Source: Anisakis pegreffii
Lineage: Eukaryota > Nematoda > Chromadorea > Rhabditida > Anisakidae
Assembly: GCA_035041965.1 (NCBI GenBank)
Contig: JAPYMA010000160.1
Coordinates: 372,001 to 436,000 of the forward strand
DNA length: 64,000 nt
Direction of reading: 5' to 3'
Shown here: positions 1 to 12,700 of the stretch, piece by piece
Numbering within the stretch: the stretch's first letter is position 1
How the letters are laid out: each line of letters starts with the position of its first letter
The notes under the pieces: generated by a model
The model's input: the letters and a program-made list of their open reading frames with translations, nothing else
What the model was told of the DNA's origin: nothing
Database searches by the model: none
Position numbers and translations under genes: made by a program

Positions 1-99
1 TCTTGAACATTTAGTTGCTTTCATATCATCCACAAACATATGCAGTTTCGAAAAATTAAGGACCATCTCAATGAGAAGTTAAGGATCAACAAGATTCAA

Positions 100-276
100 C
101 TAGCCTTGTTGACCTATTGGTATCATCGGTGACGGCGTCTTCAGCTGGATATTGGAGAAAGTTTGTTCTCGTTGCGAAGATTGTTTGCAACGACGATCAC
201 TAAAAAGATAATCGTTGACGTGACTATGAAGGTGTAAACCAACACTGATAACGATTATCTTGCTAGTATCATTCAT
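100..276 (-). CDS. unassigned open frame, 58 residues, possibly a last exon
   Basis: The minus strand is open from an ATG at 276 to a TAG at 100 and uses mixed codons with many C- and G-ending triplets, unlike the surrounding AT-rich DNA. The product would start MNDTSKIIVISVGLHLH and end PMIPIGQQG, with a short hydrophobic start and a polar Ser/Gln-rich tail. An in-frame stop lies shortly upstream of the ATG, so this is either a tiny gene or a terminal exon entered through a weak acceptor. I recognise no family. The region from 301 to 632 holds nothing I can support. Confidence 0.25.
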   Translation of the reverse strand: MNDTSKIIVISVGLHLHSHVNDYLFSDRRCKQSSQREQTFSNIQLKTPSPMIPIGQQG

Positions 277-632
277 AAAAAAGGCTTCCCGACCATAATG
301 ATTGGTCAAAAATCAAGTTCAACACGGGAACATTGCTGAATAAACCGTAAAATGATGTGAAAACCAATATCAATAAAAATGTGTTTCTGTAAAGTGAACA
401 ACAAAATGTAGAAATATTATAAGTGCTTTGAGTAAATTAATGTTGCTCTCTTCAAAATTCTCCGAATAAGCAATTTCTCGAAGTGTATCGTCATGAAGTG
501 TGAATTTAGAGAGATCCCAATAAATGATGTGACACCTCAATTCAATTTGTCATTCCATGAGGCAACAAACAATCCCATTAATGTTATAGTGACACAGCAA
601 CGTTGATGAATGATGCAGAGAAGTATGAACAC

Positions 633-1052
633 TTAATCATTGTGTTTGCCAACAACAATCAGTCTTACATTTTCTGAAGAAGCAGTGAAAATATGTTGCT
701 TGGGGCAGTACTGTGTCGCTGCAAGCTCTGTCTGTAGTTGATAACTGTGTGAGTGCATCGAATATGTTTGTTCCTTTGCAATCATTTTGAAACTAAATCC
801 ATTGAAATAATGCCACGACAAATAACCATCGCTAGGTGCCACCAGAAATAACAGTGCTCTAATGTTGTGCAATGGCATACCATATTCCGTTGATTGTATG
901 CTCTCCTCTCTTAAATGGAGCCTCTTTCCTCGGACCGATATGAAAAATTTGTGCTTCTTCGTCAAATAAAAGCCCTTTTTGCAATACTTACGCCCAAATA
1001 GACGCTTACTGCGCAAGAATCGCGAAGACCAGAATTTTTTGTAAGCAACCAT
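633..1052 (-). CDS. hypothetical protein, 139-codon open frame
   Basis: This is one of the longest non-repetitive open frames of the window. It starts at an ATG at 1052 and stops at 633. Codon use is protein-like throughout. The N-terminal 30 residues are strongly basic (MVAYKKFWSSRFLRSKRLFG) and the rest is mixed, ending LIVVGKHND. A strong donor consensus, GTAAGT, occurs after the codons for RLFG, so a first exon could end there and rejoin about 63 bases later in the same frame (leftover C plus GA). That intron would have a poor acceptor, so an uninterrupted frame is as likely. No signal peptide or membrane helix is evident and I do not recognise a domain. A gene here is likelier than not, but function is unknown. 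Confidence 0.42.
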   Translation of the reverse strand: MVAYKKFWSSRFLRSKRLFGRKYCKKGFYLTKKHKFFISVRGKRLHLREESIQSTEYGMPLHNIRALLFLVAPSDGYLSWHYFNGFSFKMIAKEQTYSMHSHSYQLQTELAATQYCPKQHIFTASSENVRLIVVGKHND

Positions 1053-4000
1053 TCATGATAAACAAAGAAGCTTATGCAGAAAATGTTTTGGAAAAGAACA
1101 GCCCTTCCCCTTCCCCAAAGAAGATCCTCGTTTGAAGGTGAGCTCTTTCTCGGATGATCGCTAAAGTCTGGGGCTCATATTCAGAAAAGTATGAGTATAT
1201 CAACTCACACAGTTATCGTTTCAAAGCGCGAATGATAAACGACTGATTCTTCAGCTTCTGTGGAGACGAATCTTTTGTGTTTCAGAAGCATGAGAATTCG
1301 TCTGAACGTTAGTCCTTATCGAACGGGATTGTACAATTGTACTCTTTGCATTTTCAGATTACCGTGGTCCTTCTCTGGCAGCTGTTGGGAGCTAAAAATT
1401 CCCTGCTGATTGCGCATTGTTATTTCCAGTTACGAGGACAAAGTTTAGGAAAAATGCCTTCACTCACTCCTGAGAGCAGGCGATATAAGTGCATTTGTAT
1501 CTCAGCATGTTTTAAATGAGAATTCTCGCATCAAACGAGATTTTTGTAATAGAAACTGGTGATGCTATGCATCTACTGACTGTTCGTGTAATGTTATGGA
1601 AAAATATCATCAAATTGTATGGCAATATATTGTCGCAGATTTGTCGTCAACATCGTTCACAAAGCGTTTGCATTGCGTACAGATTAGTCGACTGCATATT
1701 CATAGATCACGTGTGAAATTATCAATGTGAGCAAATTTTCTGTGCTGTAAATGGATAACGGTATCTGCACGGGCCAAATTTTGAGATATTCTGTTCGCAT
1801 CACCCACAAACACAGATTGTGGTTGCGTACAACTTTATTCTCTTACATTCATTAGAAGCATTCTCAATTCAGGTAAAAATGGATGATTTTCGGTATCCAA
1901 ATGCTCTTTAAGTCATATTCAGTAATATTTTACAATTTTAATCGCAACTGAAGCGCTGATTTATGTGAAGCATTTGATATCAAGTTGTCTCGTATGAACT
2001 GACGACTGCATGTTTTGAGTGGATCAACACGACTATTATCTGAATTAAACCTAGCCCGCTCGCAGTACCTTGTTTTACGGTCAATATGAGAGCAATTTTA
2101 GAAGATGATGAGTTCAGCCATCTGCAAGTAGCAGTTATCGTCATCCCTTTAGCTGGCAGGAATTTGGTACTATTGTTAAGCAGAATGAACATCAGCTTAA
2201 TTTTTTCCCTACCAAAACTGTCGCCTCGAAAGTATCACTTAAATATTAGGATATGAGACTCGTTCAAAACCCTCAGCATGATCCCAACCCTGATTAGAAA
2301 CCTAAGCCTGAAGTCTAAGCTTAGCTGCCATGCTAATACTGAACTAGAGCTTAGATCGGAATCAAATTAAGCTTAAAGTCCAGTTTCATCCTAAGCAAAG
2401 TATTTCTGGAACGAATGGAATGCCGTTCAACTGTTACCATTATCAAAACCAACTACCAATACCTAATTCAGTCGTATTATCCAGGCTCAGAGTCTATTAT
2501 GGTACTCGTCACAGCGCGAATTGAACGGTGCTAAGACGGGGAGAAGTTGAGGATGCTGGCAAATCATTATTGATCAACTTTTCTCATAACTGTCCAATAA
2601 GATTTCTAAAATGGTTGTCGGATCGCAAGGAGTTGATTCCTTTTATTCAACCGATCATTTCTTGGCAGCAAACTTCTTGATCAGTGGTTCTGTTTCTCAA
2701 TTCTCGTCTAATTTCTTGCTGAGAATTGGCAGTCAGGTTAGAGCGTGAGAACCATCAGGCCAATACCACCAAAAAATTGCATTGGTCATAAAAGTCACGG
2801 ATGGCCAAATGTGTTGTTCAACTTTGTTGAAAATTTTCATCCCTCTTGGAATATTTAAGATTCTTGGAATATTCTGGAGAGAATGAGGCTCATCCCAGCT
2901 AATTTCTAATTGAGCAACGTGTGCTCATCATATAACTATTTCCTCAGTGTTCAGCGAACTGCCAAATGCCCGAATCATCTCGTATGCTATGGAAGTCTAT
3001 GAAGATAAGAAATGAGTTGGCCCAAAAAACGCTCTAAAAAATTATGAACGATGAGATTATATTCCAGTCATCAATATTGAGGAGTGGTGACACTTTTTAA
3101 TACCGCTTCTCTAAACATCCACTTAATCTATATCGCAAATTTCGGTATATTTTAGATCTCGAGTCAATTGGAAATTCAAGATCGAAAACGGGACTAAATT
3201 TTTCAATCTTTAAAATTTCGAAATTGTGATTTTCAAACATCGAATTCCGATTTGGAGCGTAATCGAATTTTAAACGGGGCTTGTTGAAAATGAGACAGAT
3301 AATCATTGATTATTCAGGAGCATATTTACTGCATCCGTATATTTACTCATGGTTTTCGATGTACAGTTTATTTGCAGTGTTCACCAGGACTTGACGATTA
3401 TTTAGCTAATTTTTGTTAATGTTTTAAGGAATATATCAGTTGTGCTGAATTGCTTTCGTCATAGCACATTAATATATTCGAACATGCTAAATTCAGATGC
3501 TAATGGTTCAGCTAATGAACGCTAAAATTTGATCCATGCGAGCAACAAAAGTGTGCAATATTGAAATATGAATATCATTTTTAGGTGTCTTCTACGGTAT
3601 TTAAATCGTTGCGAATGGAATCAAATTGCTAAATCAAGAATCGAGTGGCTGAAACGCTAATTAGTGAGACGGTTCAAGTGACGCGTCCCACCTCACAACT
3701 TTATCATCTGACGATGGAGACAAGGCGCCTATGAAACAGGCACGCCGAATTTATTTTTATATTAATATGAATGAAATTTTGTATGTTTCCGACAAAATTA
3801 TTGTCTTCATTTCATGCCGCTGCAATGTTCCTTACTAAAGAAGTCAAATTACTGGATATTGTACGTCTGAAATGGTTATCATGAATTTTGTGAGATTTGG
3901 CGATGGTGAGAAATCATTCCGAGAGATTCACTGCAGGTCTGTAAGGATTCATTGGAGTACGCATTTACGATTATCGCTTCACATAGAAAGAAGCAATTTC

Positions 4001-4218
4001 CAATGTTCAACAATTGAATGAAGACTACTGTCTTCAGTTCATTCTTGAAACTGCCAATTTCTAGCTCGATTCAGTTATTTCATACAGTTTCCTTTCTCTC
4101 ATATCAAGTATTCACAAAATCTTGTGATATTTTCTGACCAGAATTCACCTCAGCCTCTTAAAGATTCATTGTGTTATTTTTGGGTTCGACATCATAACAA
4201 TGAAGCATGCAATCACCA
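1053..4218. other. intergenic or intronic stretch without a supportable gene
   Basis: Only short AT-rich frames occur. One acceptor-like site (CATTTTCAG before 1358) is followed by two competing short open frames on the plus strand, neither long enough to call. The stretch 2240-2400 contains degenerate hexamer runs described separately. Confidence 0.5.
2240..2405. repeat. degenerate CCTAAGC/CCTGAGC-type hexamer tract
   Basis: Short words such as AACCCTGATTAG, CCTAAGCCTGAAG, TCTAAGCTTAGC and AAGCTTAAAGTCC recur with about six-base spacing. They look like decayed relatives of the nematode telomere unit TTAGGC (complement GCCTAA). Similar decayed tracts occur near 38565-38605, 43240-43265 and 45105-45330. 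Confidence 0.33.
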
Positions 4219-4252
4219 AATGACACAGCATAATCGAGTGTGCTGTGTCATT
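4219..4252. other. 12-bp perfect inverted repeat (hairpin) just 3' of the 4267-4611 gene
   Basis: AATGACACAGCA at 4219-4230 is mirrored by TGCTGTGTCATT at 4241-4252 with a 10-base loop. It lies about 15 bases beyond the stop codon of the minus-strand gene at 4267-4611, so it would be in that transcript's 3' region. Confidence 0.7.
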
Positions 4253-4266
4253 CTTGAAAATTGGTT

Positions 4267-4611
4267 TTATGCACACCTGTATTGTACGCCATCTGCTGCT
4301 TCATTGTCATTAGCTTCCATCTCCGATTGCGCTGACTGATCCTTGAAGTAAATTTTCCTAACCATAGAATTACCTTCGGCTGCCTGATGCGGTCTTCCAC
4401 ACGTATTGTAGTAGATAAACAACGTTAGCCAACCGCACATTATGACGGCTATTCCTCCCCCTATGACAGTAGCTGCAATCTCAACTGTTTCTAGCGAAAA
4501 CTGCGAATGAACGTCCATTATATGTAGGTGATCGTGCACTTGTTTACTCATTGTCAACGGTTTCGAGCGTTTCCTAGTTGATATCTTACTTTCTCCATTG
4601 CTCATCTTCAT
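4267..4611 (-). CDS. putative single-pass membrane protein, 114 codons
   Basis: The frame starts at an ATG at 4611 placed three bases after TCTTTAG, which resembles a spliced-leader trans-splice acceptor, and runs to TAA at 4267. Residues 1-40 are polar and basic (STRKRSK, QVHDHLH). Residues about 42-68 form a single hydrophobic helix with a glycine run (VIGGGIAVIMCGWLTLFIYY), followed by a Cys-Gly-Arg turn and an acidic tail rich in Glu, Asn and Asp (QSEMEANDNEAADG). This plan fits a small type III or tail-anchored membrane protein with an acidic cytosolic end. The last codons include a possible donor (TACAG/GTGTGC), so the coding part could continue into a further exon. I do not recognise a named family; small potassium-channel accessory subunits share the size and plan, but I see no diagnostic motif. 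Confidence 0.48.
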   Translation of the reverse strand: MKMSNGESKISTRKRSKPLTMSKQVHDHLHIMDVHSQFSLETVEIAATVIGGGIAVIMCGWLTLFIYYNTCGRPHQAAEGNSMVRKIYFKDQSAQSEMEANDNEAADGVQYRCA

Positions 4612-5283
4612 TCACTAAAGACGCTGTTTGTGCAATGAAACAAAAAATATGGCATTTTCTGCATATCAACCAAGCGTTCAACTATTTTCAGAATATAGAG
4701 CGGTGAACATGTTCCAAAATATTTTCGCGAAAAATTTCATGTCACCACGTTTGGTTCGATCTTGATTGTAATTTTTCTCATTTTGTTTATCAGTTTGAGA
4801 AATTGCTTATTGATAGAAAAAACTGAACAAGTATTACCTATAATCCACCACTGTGACTGATTTTCGTGGATTCGATGGACTGCTGCTGCAAACGGAAGCT
4901 TGACTTTAAAGAATATTTCAGGTTTTATGATTATTTAGGAGAACCTCAGTCTGTGAGTGAAGCAATTGTGAAACGTTTCTGACCAAATTTAAAAATTCTT
5001 TAATCGCCGAAGAACAATCAGTTGAAATAATGATTTGAAGCAATAATTACAGTATGATTAAGGCTCACTGAAAATTTTGAGAATCGGGACCATTAGGCGC
5101 GCTGATATCCGGGCTGGTGATAACAGTGACAGATCCGATTGAATGATCTGAAAATACCGCTTCTTGATGATAATGAGTCAGTTGGTATTCTGGTAGTCAA
5201 TAAGTGAACTGCGCCAAGGTGCCTGGCTTTCATTGGACATTGCCTCTGTTTGTAACTTGTCTGAATGAAACCCTGAATCTTAT

Positions 5284-5342
5284 ATTTTCAGTGTGAAGAA
5301 ACAAGGAAATGAATCATTCCTTTGTTTCTTCACACTGAAAAT
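5284..5342. other. near-perfect 25-bp hairpin
   Basis: The left arm 5284-5308 begins ATTTTCAGTGTGAAGAAACA and the right arm 5317-5342 is its reverse complement apart from one extra A. The loop is about eight bases. The whole hairpin is about 59 nt, the size of a pre-miRNA, but expression is unknown. Confidence 0.8.
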
Positions 5343-5914
5343 CATTCCCATTTCCAAAGTAAATGAAAAAGAGAGGAGGTAATGTTCCGCAATATTACGT
5401 TCTCTACTAGCAGATGGTTGATAACGTGAACTTTCATGAACCGGGAAAAGAACCGAGTTCAAAAGAAATAACCTCAGCTGGAACTAGCTGCCTATTGTAA
5501 AAAACTACGAACGTCTGCACGCAACCATCAGCACCGCAATCGTTCCCAACGATCTGAAAATCCATGAGTGTGTGTTTTTTTTGATAACTAAATTCTGCTT
5601 CCTCTCAATATCACTTATTCACTCCTCCGGAATAATTGACAGAAAATTTTCGTGATGAAAACCATCAAGTGACCGATTGGCTGCACACTCTACTTGGGAC
5701 TCAGTGAAACATTCTTACACATTTAGCGTACGAAACAACTGTATATCGTTCGCTTAACATGATTACACGAAGGTGATAGGATTTTGTGCTTTCACCAGTT
5801 AAACTATTCAGGAAGATCGCCTCTTAAACAGTGAGATAGCTCTGATAGTTTCAATCATTATCAAGGAAACCGTAACCTTCCATTCAAAGATAAGTAGGCA
5901 TTTGGAATACTTTT

Positions 5915-6133
5915 ATGCGCGTAATCGTTTTAGTTGTTGCTGGTTATGCAACGTTCTACTTCATTTGTATGGATGAGCGCTATATCAAGAACAGTGAAGT
6001 TCTTGTTCCAGTTGAACGTTTTTGTTTCTACTATATTCCTGCTCTGTTCTACCAGAATAGAAGAGAACCATTCAAAGATTTCGGACACGGGAACGCAAAA
6101 GTAAAACAGAACACTTTTGACGACAGTACTTAG
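5915..6133 (+). CDS. hypothetical small protein with N-terminal hydrophobic segment, 72 codons
   Basis: An ATG at 5915 opens a frame to TAG at 6133 with protein-like codons (many TTC, TAC, AAC, GAC). Residues 1-18 (MRVIVLVVAGYATFYFIC) are hydrophobic and could be a signal peptide or anchor; the rest is mixed and aromatic-rich, with EPFKDFGHG near residue 50. A weak donor (GCAAAA/GTAAAA) would join in phase to another open stretch at 6854-7055 that follows a TCCAG acceptor, so this may be the first exon of a two-exon gene. The antisense strand is also open (5930-6184) but has less natural composition. Family unknown. Confidence 0.36.
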   Translation: MRVIVLVVAGYATFYFICMDERYIKNSEVLVPVERFCFYYIPALFYQNRREPFKDFGHGNAKVKQNTFDDST

Positions 6134-9100
6134 TAGAACAGAACAAAATAGCTTCAGAATTTTGAGCTCCGGCGATGCCGTCATCAGATATCTATCCCGT
6201 TACATCTAATTTCAATCCATTTTTAAGCAGTGTAAATCATATTTCATTCGGGAATAAACTATCGTTAGTGAAACAGCTCTTCTTCCAGACAAACAGAAAG
6301 TAACCTGATGTGGACCATCAGACAGGTGATGTAATGTAAATCATGGAAGTGTAGAGAATTTAAGACAATCAATAAACAACAGCGCTCTAAATAAAAGAGG
6401 AATATCCAAATCGCACGTGTCACTTACAATTTTCAACTGACCCACTTTTTTTGGTAGCAGGTCAGTCAAACAACTTGAAGACTCACAAAGTTTACGCCCA
6501 CTCATGTCAACCTCTGTTGGTTGTTGGTGATATGCTAGGCATGACTATCTCATGTCCGAAGTTTATTGTACCTAGTTGAATCAAAAAATTTTTTATCCTT
6601 GCCAAATGCTCTTCAACGACTAAATCCAGTCCGAATTTCAAAATAAATCGTCCGGTTTGCAAATCTTTTTGTAAATTTATCTATGAGCATTAGTACCAAG
6701 ATATCAGGTCCGACACGTGTGGTGGGTGATTAATTCTTCCAAATTTGTATTCCTGCGTGACATCTTGAGCGTGTGAAAGGGAGGTGTTTGTTCAAATCGA
6801 TCACCTCTTAGCTAACGACTCCTTGGCATTCAGTCTCATACAACGCTCGAATTGGTCCAGAAAAACCAAACACTACGGAAAATGAAGAGGACAGTTCACA
6901 GTGAGCGTAACTCAGTCCAGCATCCATATAAAAAGCTAACATTTATGCGTATTATTAAATCAATCCAAGCTCCACAAGTATGCAACTCTCAAAATTTTTT
7001 GCGTGACATGGTAATTCGAGCGAAAATTTGGGACAAGTTTTCAGTAATTAGCTAATACGGTTGCTATGATGAAACAGAGTGGCTCTTTCAAAAGTAAAAT
7101 TAAATGCACACTTAAATAACAGTTAAAAGCTTCTAAGCTTCCGTTAGCTTGAAGATGCTTACTGTTGAACAGTGTTGTGTGTAGCAGTAGCAGATAATTA
7201 GCGACCGCCACGTTATGAAATCATTTCTTTGAAGTTTCCTCTTAAGCGTTCACCGAACACAATAGCAAATTCCCACCTAGTGGTTACCAAAGAATGGATT
7301 TGAGCCTAGACAAAAGCTGAATGAGAGAGGCCGAAGTAAGATCATCCTTACTGAATCCAACAGCTTTCAAATATGACTGGCTATGAAAACAAAAATGATA
7401 TAGAGATGTATTTGTTTGTAAAATAGCGATGATTTGAACGGATACTAGTGATCTTCTAATGGTACTTTTTGTGCGTCGTGCATGTAAGTGCTGTGCATTA
7501 GTCACTCTAACTGATGCATCATTATATCGCACTTCACTCTTGAGAAGGAGGATAATGCGGAATAGTTTAATTACTAGATGGTTCATCACCTCAGAGCTCT
7601 TAGTGGTTTCCGAACCTATGAGAACAGCTGAAATAGTACAAAGGAGATTATTGTATTAATCGAATATTTTGCCAGACTCATATAAAACCACATAATGATA
7701 CAGTCCAACTTCATTTTCTCCTATTAAGGCACATGGTAGCACAGGTTCAATCAAGCGGCGTCTCGACAAGAATAGAACAATTCGAAATAGTTTGTTTATG
7801 AAAAAAAGAACACAAAATTATTCAGTTTGCATTGTACAGGAAGCATAACTGTTCTTTTCAATCACGGATAGATGAAGAAGGTTATGATGTCGTAGAGGAA
7901 GCATGCGGTATCTCGCTAATTTGAGGTTTGTACGAGAGCAACACATTTGGGATGAGGTAAAAGTTACAAGCTCATTGCTGAACCAATTAAAAGGCGTTTA
8001 TTCATCCAATCAATATGATCCCTTGCTTACGTTCTCTAGTAGAATGAGTGTCACTTAGCAGCATCATTTGGCATTATTGATGCGTCACGCATCCAATGCT
8101 AGAGATCAAGCTCTGTATCGAGAAGACTGTTCAATAAGATTCATTTCATTGATATTTCATCACTTCACTGCATGCAGCAGCAGCAGCATTGATGCATCGT
8201 TCGCCTCATGAACATTGATTTTGTTACGGAATGACTGGGCCATTGCTAGCGGATAATGCTATTTGACGTTATCTTTCGATCACCAAAATTCGTCACTGTG
8301 TTTACTTAAGCGTATCCCCTGGCTGCCATTTTTGTTGTCCAGCACAATTCAAATTATCGCTAGTTCAACCCAGTCTAACTGCTGTTGCTACTGCTATTAC
8401 TGCTTCTGCAGCTGTCAACTTATTCCAAGCCTACTCCCAAAATGATGCCAGCATCTTAGTTTCCTTCAAAATTCACTCTCACAGGCTATATTCACACTCG
8501 TTCTCGTCACGTTCCCTCTGCACTCTTCAACATTAGCTTACTCTCATTATCCTCTCAATGGGTGGTTCTCTCAGCATCAGTTCTCTCTAGCATTCGTCCA
8601 CTTATTCCTCGATCACATTTTTGCTTAATTTTCAAGCCTCTCAGTGCTGGCCACTCATATCACATCGATTTATCATCAGCATTTGCTCATATTGCATGTA
8701 CATCATGACCAGGTTCTTATTGGAACTTCAACCACCCTAATATGCCGTTTTTACAGTTGCATACTACGCTTCATAATCACTTATGTAGTCAATAAGATCG
8801 CTCGTTGTTTTATGATGCTATACGTCGATGTGTACGTTCATGTACATATTCTTAAAGATCTGTATCAATACGCAATATCCCAGAGTATGTCCTATTATAA
8901 ATCATTTTTATTATTCGCTGCTATCTTGCCATAAAAAAATGCCGCCTTCTTTTTCTCGGACTTGTATCTGAGGCATAGTTTTCTGTAATTTGAATGTTGC
9001 GCTCTTGACCACAGGCATTCAGTACTTGCTACAGGCATGTCTTAGTTGAAATGAATTATTACATCGCATTAATACATCACATCTTTCTTAAATGAAAAGC

Positions 9101-9770
9101 GATCATGAATCTTACAAGGATTCACTTTTCAAATGCGTCAGACCACTTTTTCTTTAGTATCGCGATACAGAACACCTCAAAAATGAGGTTCCACCAAAGA
9201 TACTGCATTGAATAGCGAACAGCGATTTTATTTGCTTGGTAAAACTCACTCATTTAGGTGAAGAACAACGTTCCACATTTGCATGACTTACTAAAACTGA
9301 ATTATGGAATCTAATTCTCATGCCCAAATGAATTATTTCCAGCAACAGTTGATAACTGTTTTGAAAGTAGTTTTTCAAAAGTTATGTGTATGTGCTATAT
9401 TTAGTTGTGCGAATTAAAGTAAAGTCATGATTTACATCCCATATCCATTAACCGTGCTGGCGTGAGGTCGGCAGCTCGTATTTATTTTTATGTTGCATCA
9501 TTCATCGACTGACACTGAGCAAACTATCGAACTTCACTTGTGATAGGGTAATTCAGTGGACTTGTGACCGCTTGATTAATTTCGCGAAGTGTATATGATA
9601 TTCGCCAAGAGTAAATGTTCAGTTTTGCATGATATATTAAGGTTTATGGTGAATGAACTATTCTGATGAATCAAGTTATTGTTTTCATGTGTTCTTGAAT
9701 CTACGGGTATTCATCATGAATGAGGTGAGATTTATGTTGCGCTGAGAAATGAATTATTGAAATGACTCAC
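6134..9770. other. no supportable gene
   Basis: Short competing frames occur on both strands (for example 6854-7055 plus, 7284-7589 minus, 8644-8934 plus). None has a convincing set of splice sites together with a recognisable product. Confidence 0.45.
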
Positions 9771-12700
9771 CTGAACATCGATTGTTCGCTCGTTGTTCCT
9801 CAGAGTGCTTGAAACTGGTTGGGTATCATTAAGAACAGTGTTACGATTGAACGGAGCACTTGTTTGACCGAAATGTTTTGCTCGTGATTCCATGAAGGCT
9901 TCGTTGATGACAATTTGCCAACGTTTAGCCATCTCAGCATCGTTTTCGATTGAATCTGGTGCAACGTCCAGCACTGGAATCGTCATTCAATGATTGCCGA
10001 TCAAAAACATTTACACACACTCTTGCTGATGCAAACGAATTGATCAGGTATATGGCAATTAAACCAGAAAATTTGAAAACTTGTGAAAGTCTCTCCAATA
10101 AAACGAAGCAGGTTTCGAACATTTTTTCGCAACGTCTTGACGAGGGCGATTTTCTGAGTTGTTCCGAACTCATGCATCTGTCATGAAGTATTATACTACG
10201 CACAACAGATACTGAGGTATGTGTGTGGATAATAATCTTATGAAGCTGTTTAAGCTCACAACTACGTTGCATTTCTCCTCATAATACTTCGCACTAAAAT
10301 TCATTGCGCCTAATTAGAAAATAGTTGCGAATGAAAACGATTGTTACGTTGAGTTACAAATAACTTCAGAAAAAAGAGTACGCATTCAGAGTGTGGAAAT
10401 ATATGAATATTCACTTCCTCGCCCTGACTGCGTACTTTGCACTCACAAGCATGAACTCGATAGGATGCAGAAACATTGAACGTAGTGTCCCAATCATACT
10501 TGTGAGGTCCTAAGAGTGCGGTCGCTTTAACATCTCGGCGCCACCTCGAAGCTTTTAAGATCATATGGATCAATTGGGAATCGACCAACGCAAAACGTCC
10601 TGATTTATCTGAAATTGTTGAAAAGCAATCTCAATTTATGATCTGATGAAAATGAGTGGCGCAGCAAGCATCAGTTGTCGTCTGGTGTCACCTTTTTTCG
10701 ATAAATGATGATAGAATTTCCAGAACTGTTTGGTGAACATTTCGAGTGCTGAACTGAAGCATATCATTTTGCACTTACGAGCTACGTAATCGCGAATGGG
10801 AAGAATGCAAACGTTGATGGAGTTGCTAGTTTAAATTGATTATGTAACACTGTTCCTCATTGCACTTAACACAGTCCGATGACTGAAAAGTTCAAGGCAA
10901 GAAAGCAGTTCTGCATTCTGAAGTGTCTCATCAGCATTAGTGATTTTAATACGAATTCACTGATTGATGGGACGGATCGTTGCTCAGTTCAGACTCATAA
11001 ACTTCTTCCAAACTAATCGCTTCAAAAGTGAGCGTCTCCTCGATTGAATGGTTGTAATTTCGTCGACGTTCAATGGATTTGTCACTGTTGATGATTCAGC
11101 TGTAACACTTTTCTCCGATATTGCAGAGCGTTTGTTGTTTTTTGTCGTATTCATTTGTGTGCCTCAGGTTGGCTGCGAAATGCATCATCTCCTTCTCCTT
11201 TTCTGTTATCGATAGCTGAATCTTTATGACAGAATGAACGTGAAAAGTGTCAGAAACTCATATAGAGTAATAGGAGGTTGCGGTCGATATAAAATTGGGA
11301 CTAAGTTTCGTGGCAGTGAATGGCGTTCGATTAACCGTAAAAGGATCTCATTGCGTTAATACATGAAACACCTCCGAAAACTTATACGGCAACGTTATTC
11401 AATTATTAACGCCTAATAACATGGACATTATTTACTGGCCCTAATAACATTGAATCAAATCCACCGTTTGCGAAAACATCCGATAAATAGGTATACTTGA
11501 GGCTTGTATTCTCCATCGCTCACTCCGACCGCTCATGTTCTCTATTCGTGTAGCATTTTTTCAGAAGCGAGCTACATTGCCGTACCCAATAACTCATGAT
11601 TATTATGCTTATTTCCACATCGCTTCAGCTTGTTATATGCTTCAAATAGTATCTGATAGTCGTTAAAGCTCGTGTACGCTACTGACTAATATGAATGCGT
11701 CTAAGTAAATAAGTTTCACAACTTATTTGTTATGTGCTGAAAACATCTGAACAACACCAAGGCTGTAGCCGTGCAATGTACGTGGGATAATTATTATATG
11801 ATTTGATTACAAAAGAAATGTTGTGCTCATTCCATAAATCGTTTGCCTAAATACAACGTTTTTGAAATTTTTATCTTGCTAACATTTCGGAGTTGCATAG
11901 AGCTAACGCTTCAGGAACACTGAGTAGTAAAGTTTTCGCTGTCTACTTTGTGACTGTTGAAGTCACCAAGACGCAGATTTCTCATTCATAATCTCGGTGC
12001 TGCAAAAAAAAAACGTTTTTTGTGCATCCGCTGTGTTCGAAGAACTCGATGTATATTACGATTCTATAGTAGGAGGAAGGGTTGGTAGAAAAGAAATTTA
12101 TGTTACTTAAGAAGTACGTAAGTAGAGTGTCGTTTTGGTTGGCCAATAACAAATATCTTCAATTTGTATCACGATGAGAGGTGATTATTTGAAACGGAGA
12201 CCATTAAGTGGCTACTGAGAATGCGCGCAAAACATGTTAAATTTGTCCAAATTGAATCTCTGTGAGTGATACTTCTCTCAGTAATAACAACAATAACATC
12301 AACAACAACAACACTGCCTCCGTGTCGCATTTTGTGCACCTTTCAGTTTGTTTGCTTGCGTTGTCGTCAGATGAAGCTTCTTGCTCTAGTTCTCGGATTT
12401 CTTCGCTTCTCCACATTAGCCTTTGTGATTGTCTTTTATCTGGTTCAACCAACATATTTCTAAGCTCAGTGTGATCATTATGCTACGATATGTCGTGTCC
12501 GAGTCTGATACATGTGATTGAGTCAATAATCATTTGACATGTTTGATCACTTGGCCATTCATTTGATCTTCGCATGGAAGATCTCTAATAATTTGATATT
12601 GGCATGACAGCAAAGCGTTGTCACCACCGCAGATAATCCTCTCTACTTGACAATTGAACTACGAATTGTTCAAGCAGAAACAATCAAGCGTGACTGCATA

